A stretch of 64,000 bases of DNA from the NCBI RefSeq assembly GCF_030403745.1, contig NZ_JAQMWP010000009.1, forward strand, positions 1 through 64,000, read 5' to 3'. Made by a program: the position numbers and the translations under genes. The stretch is from Streptomyces sp. S.PB5. Lineage in GTDB: Bacteria; Actinomycetota; Actinomycetes; Streptomycetales; Streptomycetaceae. The stretch's first letter is position 1, and each line of letters begins with the position of its first letter. This document shows positions 1 to 6,152 of the stretch, piece after piece. The notes below the pieces were generated by a model, which was given only the letters and a program-made list of their open reading frames with translations, made no database searches and was not told where the DNA came from.

Positions 1-61
1 GGATCAAGTCGGGCGGCAGATGAACCTCGGCCTGGCTCCGAGCGGGCCGACTCCCCCTTAG
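1..61 (+). CDS. Possible C-terminal end of an upstream gene (partial)
   Basis: The frame starting at base 2 stays open to a TAG at 59-61 and has a higher G/C share at third positions than the other forward frames. It would encode about 19 C-terminal residues ending in GPTPP. This is too short to identify and may be chance. The following stretch (62-196) has no convincing gene. It contains the octamer GGACGGGC twice (81-88, 93-100) and leads into the ribosome binding site of the GntR gene. Confidence 0.25.
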   Translation, partial: DQVGRQMNLGLAPSGPTPP

Positions 62-196
62 CGCCTGATCATCAATTGCGGGACGGGCCTTAGGACGGGC
101 TGATGCCGCCTTCGGCTGCCTGCCGCAACGGCCTCCGATCGTGGGAAGCTTGAGCCAGGAAGCGAGCAGACGAGGACAGGCGAGGAAGGGGAGCGA

Positions 197-658
197 GTGT
201 CGCAGCAGGCCAGCCCGCGGGGGACCTTTTTGCAGATAGCGGAGGTCGTAAAGTCCCAGATTCAGGCGGACCCGCAGATGACACAGCTCCCGGCCGCCGG
301 TGACCTCATGAGGGAGCATGGTGTCTCGCGCGGGGTGGTGCTCCGCGCCTTCAAGGAGCTTCAGGCGAATGGGGTTGCCGAGCCGGTGCGGGGCGGCCGG
401 TGGCGGGTAGTACGCGAGGGCGAGCATGTCGACCCACGCCCGCTGGACGAGCGCATCGCCGAGATCATCGCGACCGAGGGGTTCGAGGTGGGGGCGAAGT
501 TCCTCAGTGCGTCCGACCTGATGAGCAGGTTCAAGGTCTCCCGACCGACCGTGACCAAGGCCCTCGACAAGCTCGAAGCCGCCGGCGTGCTGGCGAGTGA
601 AGGTCAGGGCAAGGTGCGGACCGTCCGCGCTGTGCCGAACCGAGAGGAGCGTTCGTAG
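197..658 (+). CDS. GntR-type regulator with two tandem winged-helix domains
   Basis: A 153-residue DNA-binding protein, probably controlling the element's own genes. Two winged-helix units are visible: residues ~10-70 (LPAAGDLMREHGVSRGVV followed by a GG-RWRV wing) and ~80-145 (SASDLMSRFKVSRPTVTKAL followed by GQGKVRTV). No ligand-binding UTRA or FadR-like domain is present, so the protein is DNA-binding domains only. The GTG start at 197 is chosen because AAGGGGAG lies just upstream. The HD-domain gene follows with a 1-nt gap, implying co-transcription. GntR repressors such as KorSA of pSAM2 control AICE transfer and replication, so a similar role is inferred. Its target could be the palindrome at 2616-2646. 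Confidence 0.8.
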   Translation: MSQQASPRGTFLQIAEVVKSQIQADPQMTQLPAAGDLMREHGVSRGVVLRAFKELQANGVAEPVRGGRWRVVREGEHVDPRPLDERIAEIIATEGFEVGAKFLSASDLMSRFKVSRPTVTKALDKLEAAGVLASEGQGKVRTVRAVPNREERS

Positions 659-659
659 C

Positions 660-1226
660 TTGTCGACGTTGACGGAGTGGGCCTATCCCCTCGCGGAATC
701 CCTGCTCGCGGAGCCGCTTCCGCGACGGTGGCAGCACTGCTTGGGCGTCGCTGAGCGAGCGCGCACGATCGCGCTCGTCCTCGGAGACGACGCCGAGCTG
801 CTCGAAGCCGCGGCAGTCCTGCACGACATCGGCTACGCGCCCGACCTGGCTAAGACCGGTTTCCATCCCCTCGATGGCGCCCGCTACCTCCGGGATGTCG
901 CCGGCGCCGATGAACGAGTCGTGAATCTCGTAGCGCACCACTCGTGCGCATGGATGGAAGCCGAAGCGCGTGGCCTGCGCGCGGAGCTGGAGGGCGAGTT
1001 CCCCCGCGAGAGCGCGCACCTGAACGACGCGCTCTGCTACTGCGATATGAACACGACGCCGGACGGCACCCCCACGAACCCCATCGATCGCGTCAACGAG
1101 ATCGCGGGACGGTACGGGCCGGACAGCCTGATCGGGACGTTCATCCGGCGAGCTGAGCCGGAGATCCTCGCGTGCACGTCTCGAGTGCTGGAGCGGGTGT
1201 CCACCGCCAAGCGTCAGCCGATGTAG
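660..1226 (+). CDS. HD-domain phosphohydrolase
   Basis: A 188-residue soluble protein of the HD metal-dependent phosphohydrolase superfamily. Visible metal-ligand candidates are H26, the HD doublet H55-D56 (VLHDIGY), H69 (FHPLDGARYL), H93-H94 (VAHHS) and D129 (CYCDM), in the order typical of HD proteins. The substrate is unknown, and nucleotides or phosphorylated metabolites are typical for the family. The TTG start at 660 sits ten bases after AGGAG and directly follows the GntR stop, so the two genes are likely coupled. Its 3' end overlaps the convergent Nudix gene by 13 nt. The HD, Nudix and Xre/PLD-like genes together suggest a nucleotide-related control or immunity module (inference). Confidence 0.75.
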   Translation: MSTLTEWAYPLAESLLAEPLPRRWQHCLGVAERARTIALVLGDDAELLEAAAVLHDIGYAPDLAKTGFHPLDGARYLRDVAGADERVVNLVAHHSCAWMEAEARGLRAELEGEFPRESAHLNDALCYCDMNTTPDGTPTNPIDRVNEIAGRYGPDSLIGTFIRRAEPEILACTSRVLERVSTAKRQPM

Positions 1227-1687
1227 GGCGTCGGACGCGTCCGATCCATGGCGTGCTCGATCCGGAGCCGCATCGTGGGGTGGACGTCCAGCTTCTCCAG
1301 GTCCGCTGGGGAGACCCAGCGGACCTGTGTCGTCTCGTTGCTCGTACGGACCTCGCCGCCGACCGGCCGCGCGCGGAAGCAGATGCTGAACTGCTGCCGG
1401 ATCTCCCCGTCGTCGTACTGCATCACGTGGCCCGGGTCGGTGTAGATCCCGGACATGTCGACGACTTCCGCCTTGATGCCGGTCTCTTCCCAGACCTCCC
1501 GCACCACGGTGTCACTGATCGACTCCCCGACGTCGTGTCCACCGCCGGGCAACGCCCAACGCCCGTTGTCGGACCGCTGGATCATCAGCACTTGGCCTGC
1601 GTCGTTCTGGACGAACGCCACGACGGACGGCACGACCGAGTTGGCCGGCGGGGCGTCCGGGTCGTGCAGGTAGTCGATGCGTCCCAT
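1214..1687 (-). CDS. Nudix hydrolase (pSAM2 Pif-like immunity candidate)
   Basis: The complete Nudix box is visible: GGHDVGE, seven residues, then REVWEETGI, matching G-x5-E-x7-REUxEExGU, which binds divalent metal for hydrolysis of nucleoside diphosphate-X substrates. The protein is about 157 residues. ATG at 1687 is preferred because GGGAG lies seven bases upstream. A TTG at 1693, overlapping the stop of the upstream Xre gene, is the alternative. It is translated directly after the Xre/PLD-like gene. The pSAM2 immunity factor Pif, which blocks redundant transfer between donors, also contains a Nudix motif, so a transfer-immunity role is plausible here but not demonstrated. Confidence 0.8.
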   Translation of the reverse strand: MGRIDYLHDPDAPPANSVVPSVVAFVQNDAGQVLMIQRSDNGRWALPGGGHDVGESISDTVVREVWEETGIKAEVVDMSGIYTDPGHVMQYDDGEIRQQFSICFRARPVGGEVRTSNETTQVRWVSPADLEKLDVHPTMRLRIEHAMDRTRPTPYIG

Positions 1688-1689
1688 GC

Positions 1690-2448
1690 TCAAGCTCCCG
1701 TGATGTCGCGTTCTGTCACTGGCCTGGCGCCTTCCCAGGTCTGCTGAACGCTATTGGCGAAGGTGTCGAACAGACCGCCTCCGGGGAGTCGTCGCAGGTG
1801 GAAGACGGGTGCCATGTAGGCGCCGATGCCGTAGACGTGGGTATTGGCCAGCATTTCGTCGTCGGCAAGGTAGATCGAGTTGTAGAGAACGGTGTCGTGC
1901 AGGCGGAATTCGATCTCGGGGTGACTGGTGAACAGCGGTTGGTAGTTGACCAGCGCATTACGGATCTTGCCGTCCATGATGCGATGCCCCTCGTCGATGC
2001 CGCGCCGGATCACGGCATCGCACTCTGGATCGCCCATGAGCACTCGGATGCGCACGCCGCTCTCGGACTTCTCCTTCAGCGTCGAGAAGAAGTGAGGGTC
2101 TTCTGCGAGGTAGATGCCCGCGTACACGAGGATGTCGATGCGCTTCGTGGCCCGCTCGCACATCTCACGCCAGAGCGTTGACGGCACTGTGTGCCGATGC
2201 GGGTAGACGGTGAGGATCTCCGCCTTGCTCATGTCGGCCGCGGAGTCTTGCGTCCGGGAGTCGTCCCACAGCATCGTCACGTCGACTTGGAGGGCTGCGG
2301 CCGTTGCGTACTGGTGGCGCCGGTACGGCACTTTGCCCTGCGTGATCCAGCGTTCCACCGTCTTCGGGTTGACGTCGATCGCGTCAGCCAGGCTCTGGAC
2401 GGTCATGCTCCTGGCCAACAGGGCAGACCGTAAGCGCTCGTTGGACAT
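1690..2448 (-). CDS. Xre-family regulator with PLD-like C-terminal domain (DUF5919-like)
   Basis: A 252-residue protein. Residues ~5-55 are a Cro/CI helix-turn-helix (VQSLADAIDVNPKTVERW). Residues ~75-250 form an alpha/beta domain with the pattern RIDILVYAG, GVRIRVLMGDP, then RLHDTVLYNSIYLADDEML, reminiscent of phospholipase-D-fold half sites, although no classical HKD motif is seen. ATG at 2448 is chosen over the longer open frame because GGGGGAG lies six bases upstream. It is transcribed away from the transfer block and is followed without a gap by the Nudix gene. Proposed role: a repressor or sensor that couples a small-molecule or stress signal to element control. The effector is unknown. 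Confidence 0.75.
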   Translation of the reverse strand: MSNERLRSALLARSMTVQSLADAIDVNPKTVERWITQGKVPYRRHQYATAAALQVDVTMLWDDSRTQDSAADMSKAEILTVYPHRHTVPSTLWREMCERATKRIDILVYAGIYLAEDPHFFSTLKEKSESGVRIRVLMGDPECDAVIRRGIDEGHRIMDGKIRNALVNYQPLFTSHPEIEFRLHDTVLYNSIYLADDEMLANTHVYGIGAYMAPVFHLRRLPGGGLFDTFANSVQQTWEGARPVTERDITGA

Positions 2449-2603
2449 CTGCTCCCCCTGAGGGACGTCTAGGGACTTCTTGACGGTAGCCAGAACTCCC
2501 CGAGCTGTCCACGTATGGGGTGACCAACTCCCCTGACCTGCACCGATTCTGATGGTGCACCAAGAAGTCCCGGTGCGAAGCCCAAGAGGTTCCGCCGTAG
2601 TGC

Positions 2604-2646
2604 TTGACGGACCCCGATGCAGTACCTGTAAAACAGGTACTGCATC
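2604..2646 (+). promoter_or_regulatory. Promoter overlapped by a perfect 14-bp inverted repeat (operator)
   Basis: TTGACG at 2604-2609 and TGTAAA at 2627-2632 are separated by 17 bp, close to the sigma-70-type consensus used by Streptomyces HrdB. A perfect inverted repeat, GATGCAGTACCTGT and its complement with a 3-nt AAA centre (2616-2646), covers the spacer, the -10 box and the expected start site. A dimeric repressor bound there would block polymerase. The promoter points toward the transfer genes. Likely ligands are the GntR protein at 197-658 or the Xre protein at 1690-2448 (inference). Confidence 0.7.
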
Positions 2647-2921
2647 ACGGAACGTCCGGAGGCCCCGTGAAACGGGTCGAAGGAAACGTCTGTGCCTTGA
2701 CAACTCCACAGCGTGCCAAGTCGACGGGGTGAGATCCCCCGTCCCCGTGGCGGCCCGGGTGACGGCCGCCGGCGGCCACTTCCCTGCGCACCCGCTCTGG
2801 AGAACATCCGCCGGGATCATCCCTTCCTCACGGGAGGTCAACCCGGCGGATGCCACCTGGTGCGCGCCGCCCTGCTGGCGTCAGAGCAGCAACGATGACG
2901 CGCCCGACCTACCGGCTCGGG

Positions 2922-2951
2922 ACCGGCCCGCCGTGGCAACGGCGGGCCGGT
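2922..2951 (+). terminator. Strong 12-bp hairpin upstream of the transfer block (attenuator or terminator candidate)
   Basis: ACCGGCCCGCCG (2922-2933) pairs perfectly with 2940-2951 around a 6-nt loop TGGCAA. There is no T-run, as is common for Streptomyces terminators. It lies about 280 nt downstream of the palindromic promoter and about 175 nt before the first transfer gene, so it could attenuate transcription into the operon. Confidence 0.5.
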
Positions 2952-2971
2952 GAAGCCGGTCTCTCGTTCCT

Positions 2972-3016
2972 CGCCCCGTTGGTCTGCACGTCCGGGTTCG
3001 ACTCCCGGCCGGGGCG
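2972..3016 (+). ncRNA. tRNA-like minihelix (acceptor stem plus T-arm only)
   Basis: CGCCCCG (2972-2978) pairs with CGGGGCG (3010-3016). Inside lies a perfect T-arm: CCGGG, the 7-nt loop TTCGACT, CCCGG (2992-3008), including a near-consensus B box GGTTCGACTCC. The D-arm and anticodon arm are missing, replaced by 13 nt. I found no matching 5' acceptor strand further upstream, so it is not a full tRNA. It may be the remnant of a tRNA 3' end, or a functional tRNA mimic in the operon leader. Confidence 0.4.
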
Positions 3017-3051
3017 CTACGGCCCGCCGCCTCTGCGGCGTTGGCCGCTTC

Positions 3052-3118
3052 TCGGGCTGGCCGCCCTCTCGCCAACGTGTCGCGGCCCCCGGCTCTCTCC
3101 GTCCCTTCGACTCAGGAG
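3052..3118 (+). repeat. Repeated hairpin leader, copy 1 (degenerate stem)
   Basis: This copy has a six-pair core stem (GGCCGC with GCGGCC) around the same 17-nt loop length and the conserved loop start CCTCTCGCCAA seen in copies 2 and 3. The downstream CTCT-CCGTCCCTTCGAC segment leads into the ribosome binding site of the gene at 3125. The outer stem is poorly paired compared with the other two copies. Confidence 0.6.
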
Positions 3119-3124
3119 TACGCC

Positions 3125-3415
3125 ATGCGTATCCGTAACTACGTCTCCGGCCATCAGGCCGACACGGCGCACGACTTCCTCGAACTGGCCCTTGGTACCC
3201 CCGTTGAGCTGTGGCTCGGAGTCGAGGGGGAGAGCGAGGAGGAGCGCGCGGCGCGTCTGGACGCGGCCCGCGACATCCTCGCCGACGACCCCGAGCTGCT
3301 GGACCGCGCGGTGCAGGTGGCCGCCAAGGCGCTGGACGACGCGGGCCTGCTGCGACTGACGCCGCTGCCCACCGCCGCCCTGCGCCGCAGCCTGCGCACG
3401 GGGGTCGCCGCATGA
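3125..3415 (+). CDS. Small acidic protein of unknown function, first gene of the transfer block
   Basis: A 96-residue soluble protein, rich in Glu and Asp in the middle (VEGESEEERAARLDAARDIL) and predicted mostly helical. I do not recognise a family. ATG at 3125 follows CAGGAG by six bases and fits the leader. Longer upstream extensions read through the hairpin and are rejected. It overlaps the next gene by ATGA (3412-3415), so the two are translationally coupled. Position at the head of the AICE transfer operon suggests an accessory transfer or control role (inference). Confidence 0.65.
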   Translation: MRIRNYVSGHQADTAHDFLELALGTPVELWLGVEGESEEERAARLDAARDILADDPELLDRAVQVAAKALDDAGLLRLTPLPTAALRRSLRTGVAA

Positions 3416-3744
3416 ACACGAACCTGACGCTGGACGACCTGGCCTCGCCCCTGCGGCTGCTGCGGCTGCTGGCCGCAGACTTCGGGCACCTGCCCGCGCC
3501 GACCGTGAACGTCTCGCCCATCTACCCGGACCAGTTGGAGCTTGCGCTCCACACCGGGCTGCACGACTTCGAAGCCTGGCGCGAGGCGCTGTGCGTCGCT
3601 CCCGGGCACGTCGACTACCACGTGCAGGGCGACGGCCGTACAGGCGTCCTGCGCGCGACGGTCGTCTACGCGGGCGCCGAACTCGAACTCGTCGGCTACG
3701 GCGACATGGCCGTTGAGGTGCTCGCGGAAGCGAGTGCGGCATGA
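3412..3744 (+). CDS. Small conserved-type AICE protein, function unknown
   Basis: A 110-residue soluble protein. The start overlaps the preceding stop (ATGA) and its own stop overlaps the start of the DUF2637 gene (ATGAGC at 3741), so three genes are tightly coupled. It has no signal peptide, no membrane segment and no motif I can name. Its third-position G/C bias is strong and continuous, which supports a real gene. Confidence 0.65.
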   Translation: MNTNLTLDDLASPLRLLRLLAADFGHLPAPTVNVSPIYPDQLELALHTGLHDFEAWREALCVAPGHVDYHVQGDGRTGVLRATVVYAGAELELVGYGDMAVEVLAEASAA

Positions 3745-4631
3745 GCGCCCCGGCAACCGTCGACGCACGGTCGACGCCCGTCGAAGCCGCGCCGACGCCC
3801 GTCAGCGTGGAGCGCGCCATCACCACGCTCGCCGCGGTGCTCACGGTGGTGCTGACTGCGGTGGCGTTCTGGCTCTCGTACGAGCACTTGCAGGAGGTTG
3901 CCGCCCGGCACGGCATGGCGGAAGCGGTGGCCCGCTCGTGGGCCTGGCCCGCCACGGTGGATCTGTTCATCGTGATCGGTGAACTCCTGATCCTGCGCGC
4001 CTCGCTCGCCCACCGGGTCGACTGGTGGGCAATCGCACTGGTCACCGCCGGAGACGGCGCCTCCATCGCGCTGAACGTGGCCGGGGTCGGACAAGACGCG
4101 AACGCCCTCGACTACGTGGTCGCGGCAGTCCCACCGGTGGCGGCCCTGCTCGCGTTCGGCGCGCTGATGAGGCAGGTGCACGCCTACCTCACCCGCCGGA
4201 CGCTGACGGCCGTCAATCCGGCGTCGACGGGCGTCGAAGCACCATCGACGCCCGTCATGGGGAGCGCCGACGCCTCGCACCCCGCCCCGCCCGCGGCCAC
4301 ACCGCCGGCGCTCGATCCCATGCCTTCCACCGGTCCGGAACCGTTGGCCGCGCTGGCTTCGTCGACGCCCGTCGACGAGGAGGCGTCGCCCGTCGCCCTG
4401 GCGTCGACGGCCGTCGACCTGTGCATGCCGGTGGTGTACGCGAACCGGGTCGACCAGTTGGTCCGGGCGCTGTACGGCACCGACTTCACGCAGCCGAGTA
4501 CGGCCCGCATGACCACAGCCATGGCCGGGGCGGGACTCGGGGCGTCGGAGTCGACGGCCCGCACTGCGCGTAGCCGGGTCAAGGCCCGTGAGCCGTACCT
4601 GGCCGACTTCCCCACGGCGCTGGCCGGTTGA
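3741..4631 (+). CDS. DUF2637 membrane protein (Spd-like plasmid spread protein)
   Basis: A 296-residue protein with four predicted membrane segments: near residues 27-50 (LAAVLTVVLTAVAFWLSY), 75-95 (DLFIVIGELLIL), 98-118 (WWAIALVTAGDGASIAL) and 130-148. A Pro/Ala/Ser/Thr linker of about 85 residues follows, then a C-terminal helical, HTH-like segment (STARMTTAMAGAG, STARTARSRVKAREPYL). DUF2637 proteins are typical of Streptomyces conjugative elements, where Spd proteins help intramycelial spread. The linker contains repeated STPV, STGV and STAV tetrads, encoded by palindromic DNA repeats described separately. Confidence 0.7.
   Translation: MSAPATVDARSTPVEAAPTPVSVERAITTLAAVLTVVLTAVAFWLSYEHLQEVAARHGMAEAVARSWAWPATVDLFIVIGELLILRASLAHRVDWWAIALVTAGDGASIALNVAGVGQDANALDYVVAAVPPVAALLAFGALMRQVHAYLTRRTLTAVNPASTGVEAPSTPVMGSADASHPAPPAATPPALDPMPSTGPEPLAALASSTPVDEEASPVALASTAVDLCMPVVYANRVDQLVRALYGTDFTQPSTARMTTAMAGAGLGASESTARTARSRVKAREPYLADFPTALAG
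3771..4417 (+). repeat. Four 14-bp palindromes TCGACGNNCGTCGA inside the DUF2637 gene
   Basis: Perfect palindromes occur at 3771-3784, 4224-4237, 4362-4375 and 4404-4417, with a partial site at 4245-4256. Only the central two bases vary (CC, GG, CC, GC). Each contains GTCGAC. They encode the STPV/STGV/STAV peptide repeats, so protein-level repetition is one explanation. The strict dyad symmetry points to a possible DNA-binding site. Confidence 0.65.
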
Positions 4632-4647
4632 GCGGGAGGACGCGGTC

Positions 4648-5031
4648 ATGTCGCTCGCGTTCGCCAAGTGCTTCGACCCGAACGGCGCCCGCCACGGGAT
4701 ACCGACATTCCCCTGGCGGTGCGCTCCCGAAGGCTACGCCACCCGCCGCCAGCTGAGGGCACGCGGGCTGCGCCCTGGCGGTCAGCCGGTCGCCGCGCAG
4801 GTCCTGCGCCCGCGCTACCGGCGCGGCCCGCTGGTCGCCTACCTCTACCGCCTTGACCAGGCCAAGCCGGTCCGGCCGATGACGCCGGCCAAGCGCGCCG
4901 CGCTGGCCAAGGCCAACGCCGCACGGCGTACGTGCCCGCAGTGCCGCACGGACGCGGGCTACGTCATCCCCGTCTCGCTCGGGGTGTGCGTGCCCTGCGC
5001 CTATCCCGACGACGAACAGCGCGCCGCCTGA
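4648..5031 (+). CDS. RRQRL-motif zinc-binding protein of mobile elements
   Basis: A 127-residue protein with an Arg-rich motif near residues 31-36 (TRRQLRARGLRPGG) and two C-terminal CxxC knuckles (CPQC ... CVPC) about 20 residues apart, consistent with one zinc ribbon. This matches the small RRQRL-motif zinc-binding family found in Streptomyces AICEs. ATG at 4648 is chosen because GGGAGGA lies about seven bases upstream. The gene begins 16 nt after the DUF2637 stop. The precise function is unknown. A role in binding element DNA or RNA is inferred. Confidence 0.65.
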   Translation: MSLAFAKCFDPNGARHGIPTFPWRCAPEGYATRRQLRARGLRPGGQPVAAQVLRPRYRRGPLVAYLYRLDQAKPVRPMTPAKRAALAKANAARRTCPQCRTDAGYVIPVSLGVCVPCAYPDDEQRAA

Positions 5032-5059
5032 ACTTCCCCTTCGAGCAAGGAGTTTCGCT

Positions 5060-5554
5060 GTGTCCAGTCGTACCCGCACCCGCCGTGCCGCGGGTGTCAC
5101 CACCGTCCAGATCCCCCGCTCACGCGGACGCCGCCGCGGCGCGCAGCCGTTCGTGGTCGTCGTCCCCGAACAGCCCTCCCTGACCCGCGAGGCAATCGGC
5201 GTGGTCGGCGGCGCCCTGTGGAAGGGCCGCCACGCGCTCGCCCCGACCGGCATCGCCATTCTGGCGTTCGCCGTGACGGCTCTGCTGCACGCGCTCTCGC
5301 CCTGGTCCGCGCTCATGTTCGCGCCGCTCGCCGTGGGCCCGGGGCTGTGGCTGGGCATCGTCCAGCGCGGCCACCCCGGTCACGGCTCCACGCTCGCCTG
5401 GCGCATCGGCCTGGCCGTGTTCGCCACGCTCGCGTTCGCGTGGGCTGCGCTGGCGGCCGGGTTCGGCCCGCTCGCCGGGTCCCTCCCGCTGGTCTGGCTG
5501 CTCGTGCTGATCGCTGCGCAGACCGGCTGGCTCATCGTCCGCCGCACCCGCTGA
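5060..5554 (+). CDS. Small membrane protein of the transfer block
   Basis: A 164-residue protein with a basic N-terminus (RTRTRRAAG, RSRGRRRG) and four hydrophobic segments at about 62-78 (GIAILAFAVTALLHAL), 80-98, 112-132 (IGLAVFATLAFAWAALAAGF) and 137-158. The GTG start at 5060 follows AAGGAG by seven bases. It lies between the zinc protein and the TraA-like gene, so it is probably an inner-membrane component of the transfer apparatus. No family can be named with confidence. Confidence 0.6.
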   Translation: MSSRTRTRRAAGVTTVQIPRSRGRRRGAQPFVVVVPEQPSLTREAIGVVGGALWKGRHALAPTGIAILAFAVTALLHALSPWSALMFAPLAVGPGLWLGIVQRGHPGHGSTLAWRIGLAVFATLAFAWAALAAGFGPLAGSLPLVWLLVLIAAQTGWLIVRRTR

Positions 5555-5573
5555 CTGAAGGAGGCATCGCCTG

Positions 5574-6140
5574 ATGGCAACCCCGACCAGGAACGGGCAG
5601 GGCGCGCGCAACGGCCGCGCCGCCAACACGAACGCGGCCACCAACAAGGGCAACAAGTTCGCCAACGCGGGTGCCGCGGTGGGCGGGTTCGTCGGCGCAG
5701 TGGGCGGCTCGTTCGTCCCGCCGATCAACGTCACCGTCAACAACAATCGCAACAACGCCCGCGGCGGCGCGAGCGGCGGACGCTCGCAATCCCTGCTGCC
5801 CGCCCCGGAGTTCACGTCCCCGGCGCAGGTGCGCGACTACTGCAACCACTTGCGCGCGCTTGGGGTGCATCTGTCCATCGAGGTGGCCATGGGTGCCGAG
5901 ATCCTCGACAGCGTCCTGGCGGCCGTGCCCGACCCGGAGGGCCGCGCGTTCGGCTCCCGCATCCGGGCCCGGAGGGTGGCCCGCAAGATGCGCAAGTCCG
6001 CCGACGCGATGCGGGACGCCGCGAAGAACGCCGCCGCCTGCTACGCGACGTTCCAGCAGGAGTACGAGGAAGAGATCAACCGGGTGCGTCACCGTGCCCG
6101 GCGCCCGCAGCAGCCGGTCATGAACTGGGCTCAGCAGTAA
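5574..6140 (+). CDS. TraA-like plasmid transfer protein
   Basis: A 188-residue soluble protein. The first ~70 residues are Asn/Gly/Ala-rich and low in complexity (ARNGRAANTNAATNKGNK), with the segment PPINVTVNN. A helical C-terminal part with basic heptad-like stretches follows (RARRVARKMRKSADAMRDAAK). This layout resembles the proteins called TraA that precede the translocase gene in Streptomyces integrative plasmids. It has a strong AAGGAGG ribosome binding site and ends 12 nt before the translocase start. Confidence 0.6.
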   Translation: MATPTRNGQGARNGRAANTNAATNKGNKFANAGAAVGGFVGAVGGSFVPPINVTVNNNRNNARGGASGGRSQSLLPAPEFTSPAQVRDYCNHLRALGVHLSIEVAMGAEILDSVLAAVPDPEGRAFGSRIRARRVARKMRKSADAMRDAAKNAAACYATFQQEYEEEINRVRHRARRPQQPVMNWAQQ

Positions 6141-6152
6141 GGAGGTCGGGCC

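Larger units (their letters stand above)
2449..3124. other. Regulatory gap between the control cassette and the transfer block
   Basis: A 676-bp stretch with no convincing gene on either strand. It separates the leftward Xre-Nudix pair from the rightward transfer genes, so it must hold promoters for both. It contains a palindrome-covered promoter (2604-2646), a second possible -35 hexamer TTGACA at 2697-2702 without a good -10 partner, a 12-bp hairpin (2922-2951), a tRNA-like minihelix (2972-3016) and the first copy of the repeated hairpin leader (3052-3118). Confidence 0.6.

Noticed and set aside
124..136. 13-nt match GCAACGGCCTCCG to the tRNA-Arg anticodon arm near the left window edge, considered as the second att site
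   Set aside because: It is in the opposite orientation to the tRNA at 15970-16041, does not include the tRNA 3' end, and is short for such G+C-rich DNA. A direct repeat of the tRNA 3' half would be needed.
2838..3521. Long minus-strand frame across the transfer leader
   Set aside because: Arg/Pro-rich shadow translation that includes a PGVEPG-type string typical of the antisense of tRNA T-arm sequence. It also overlaps well-supported plus-strand genes.
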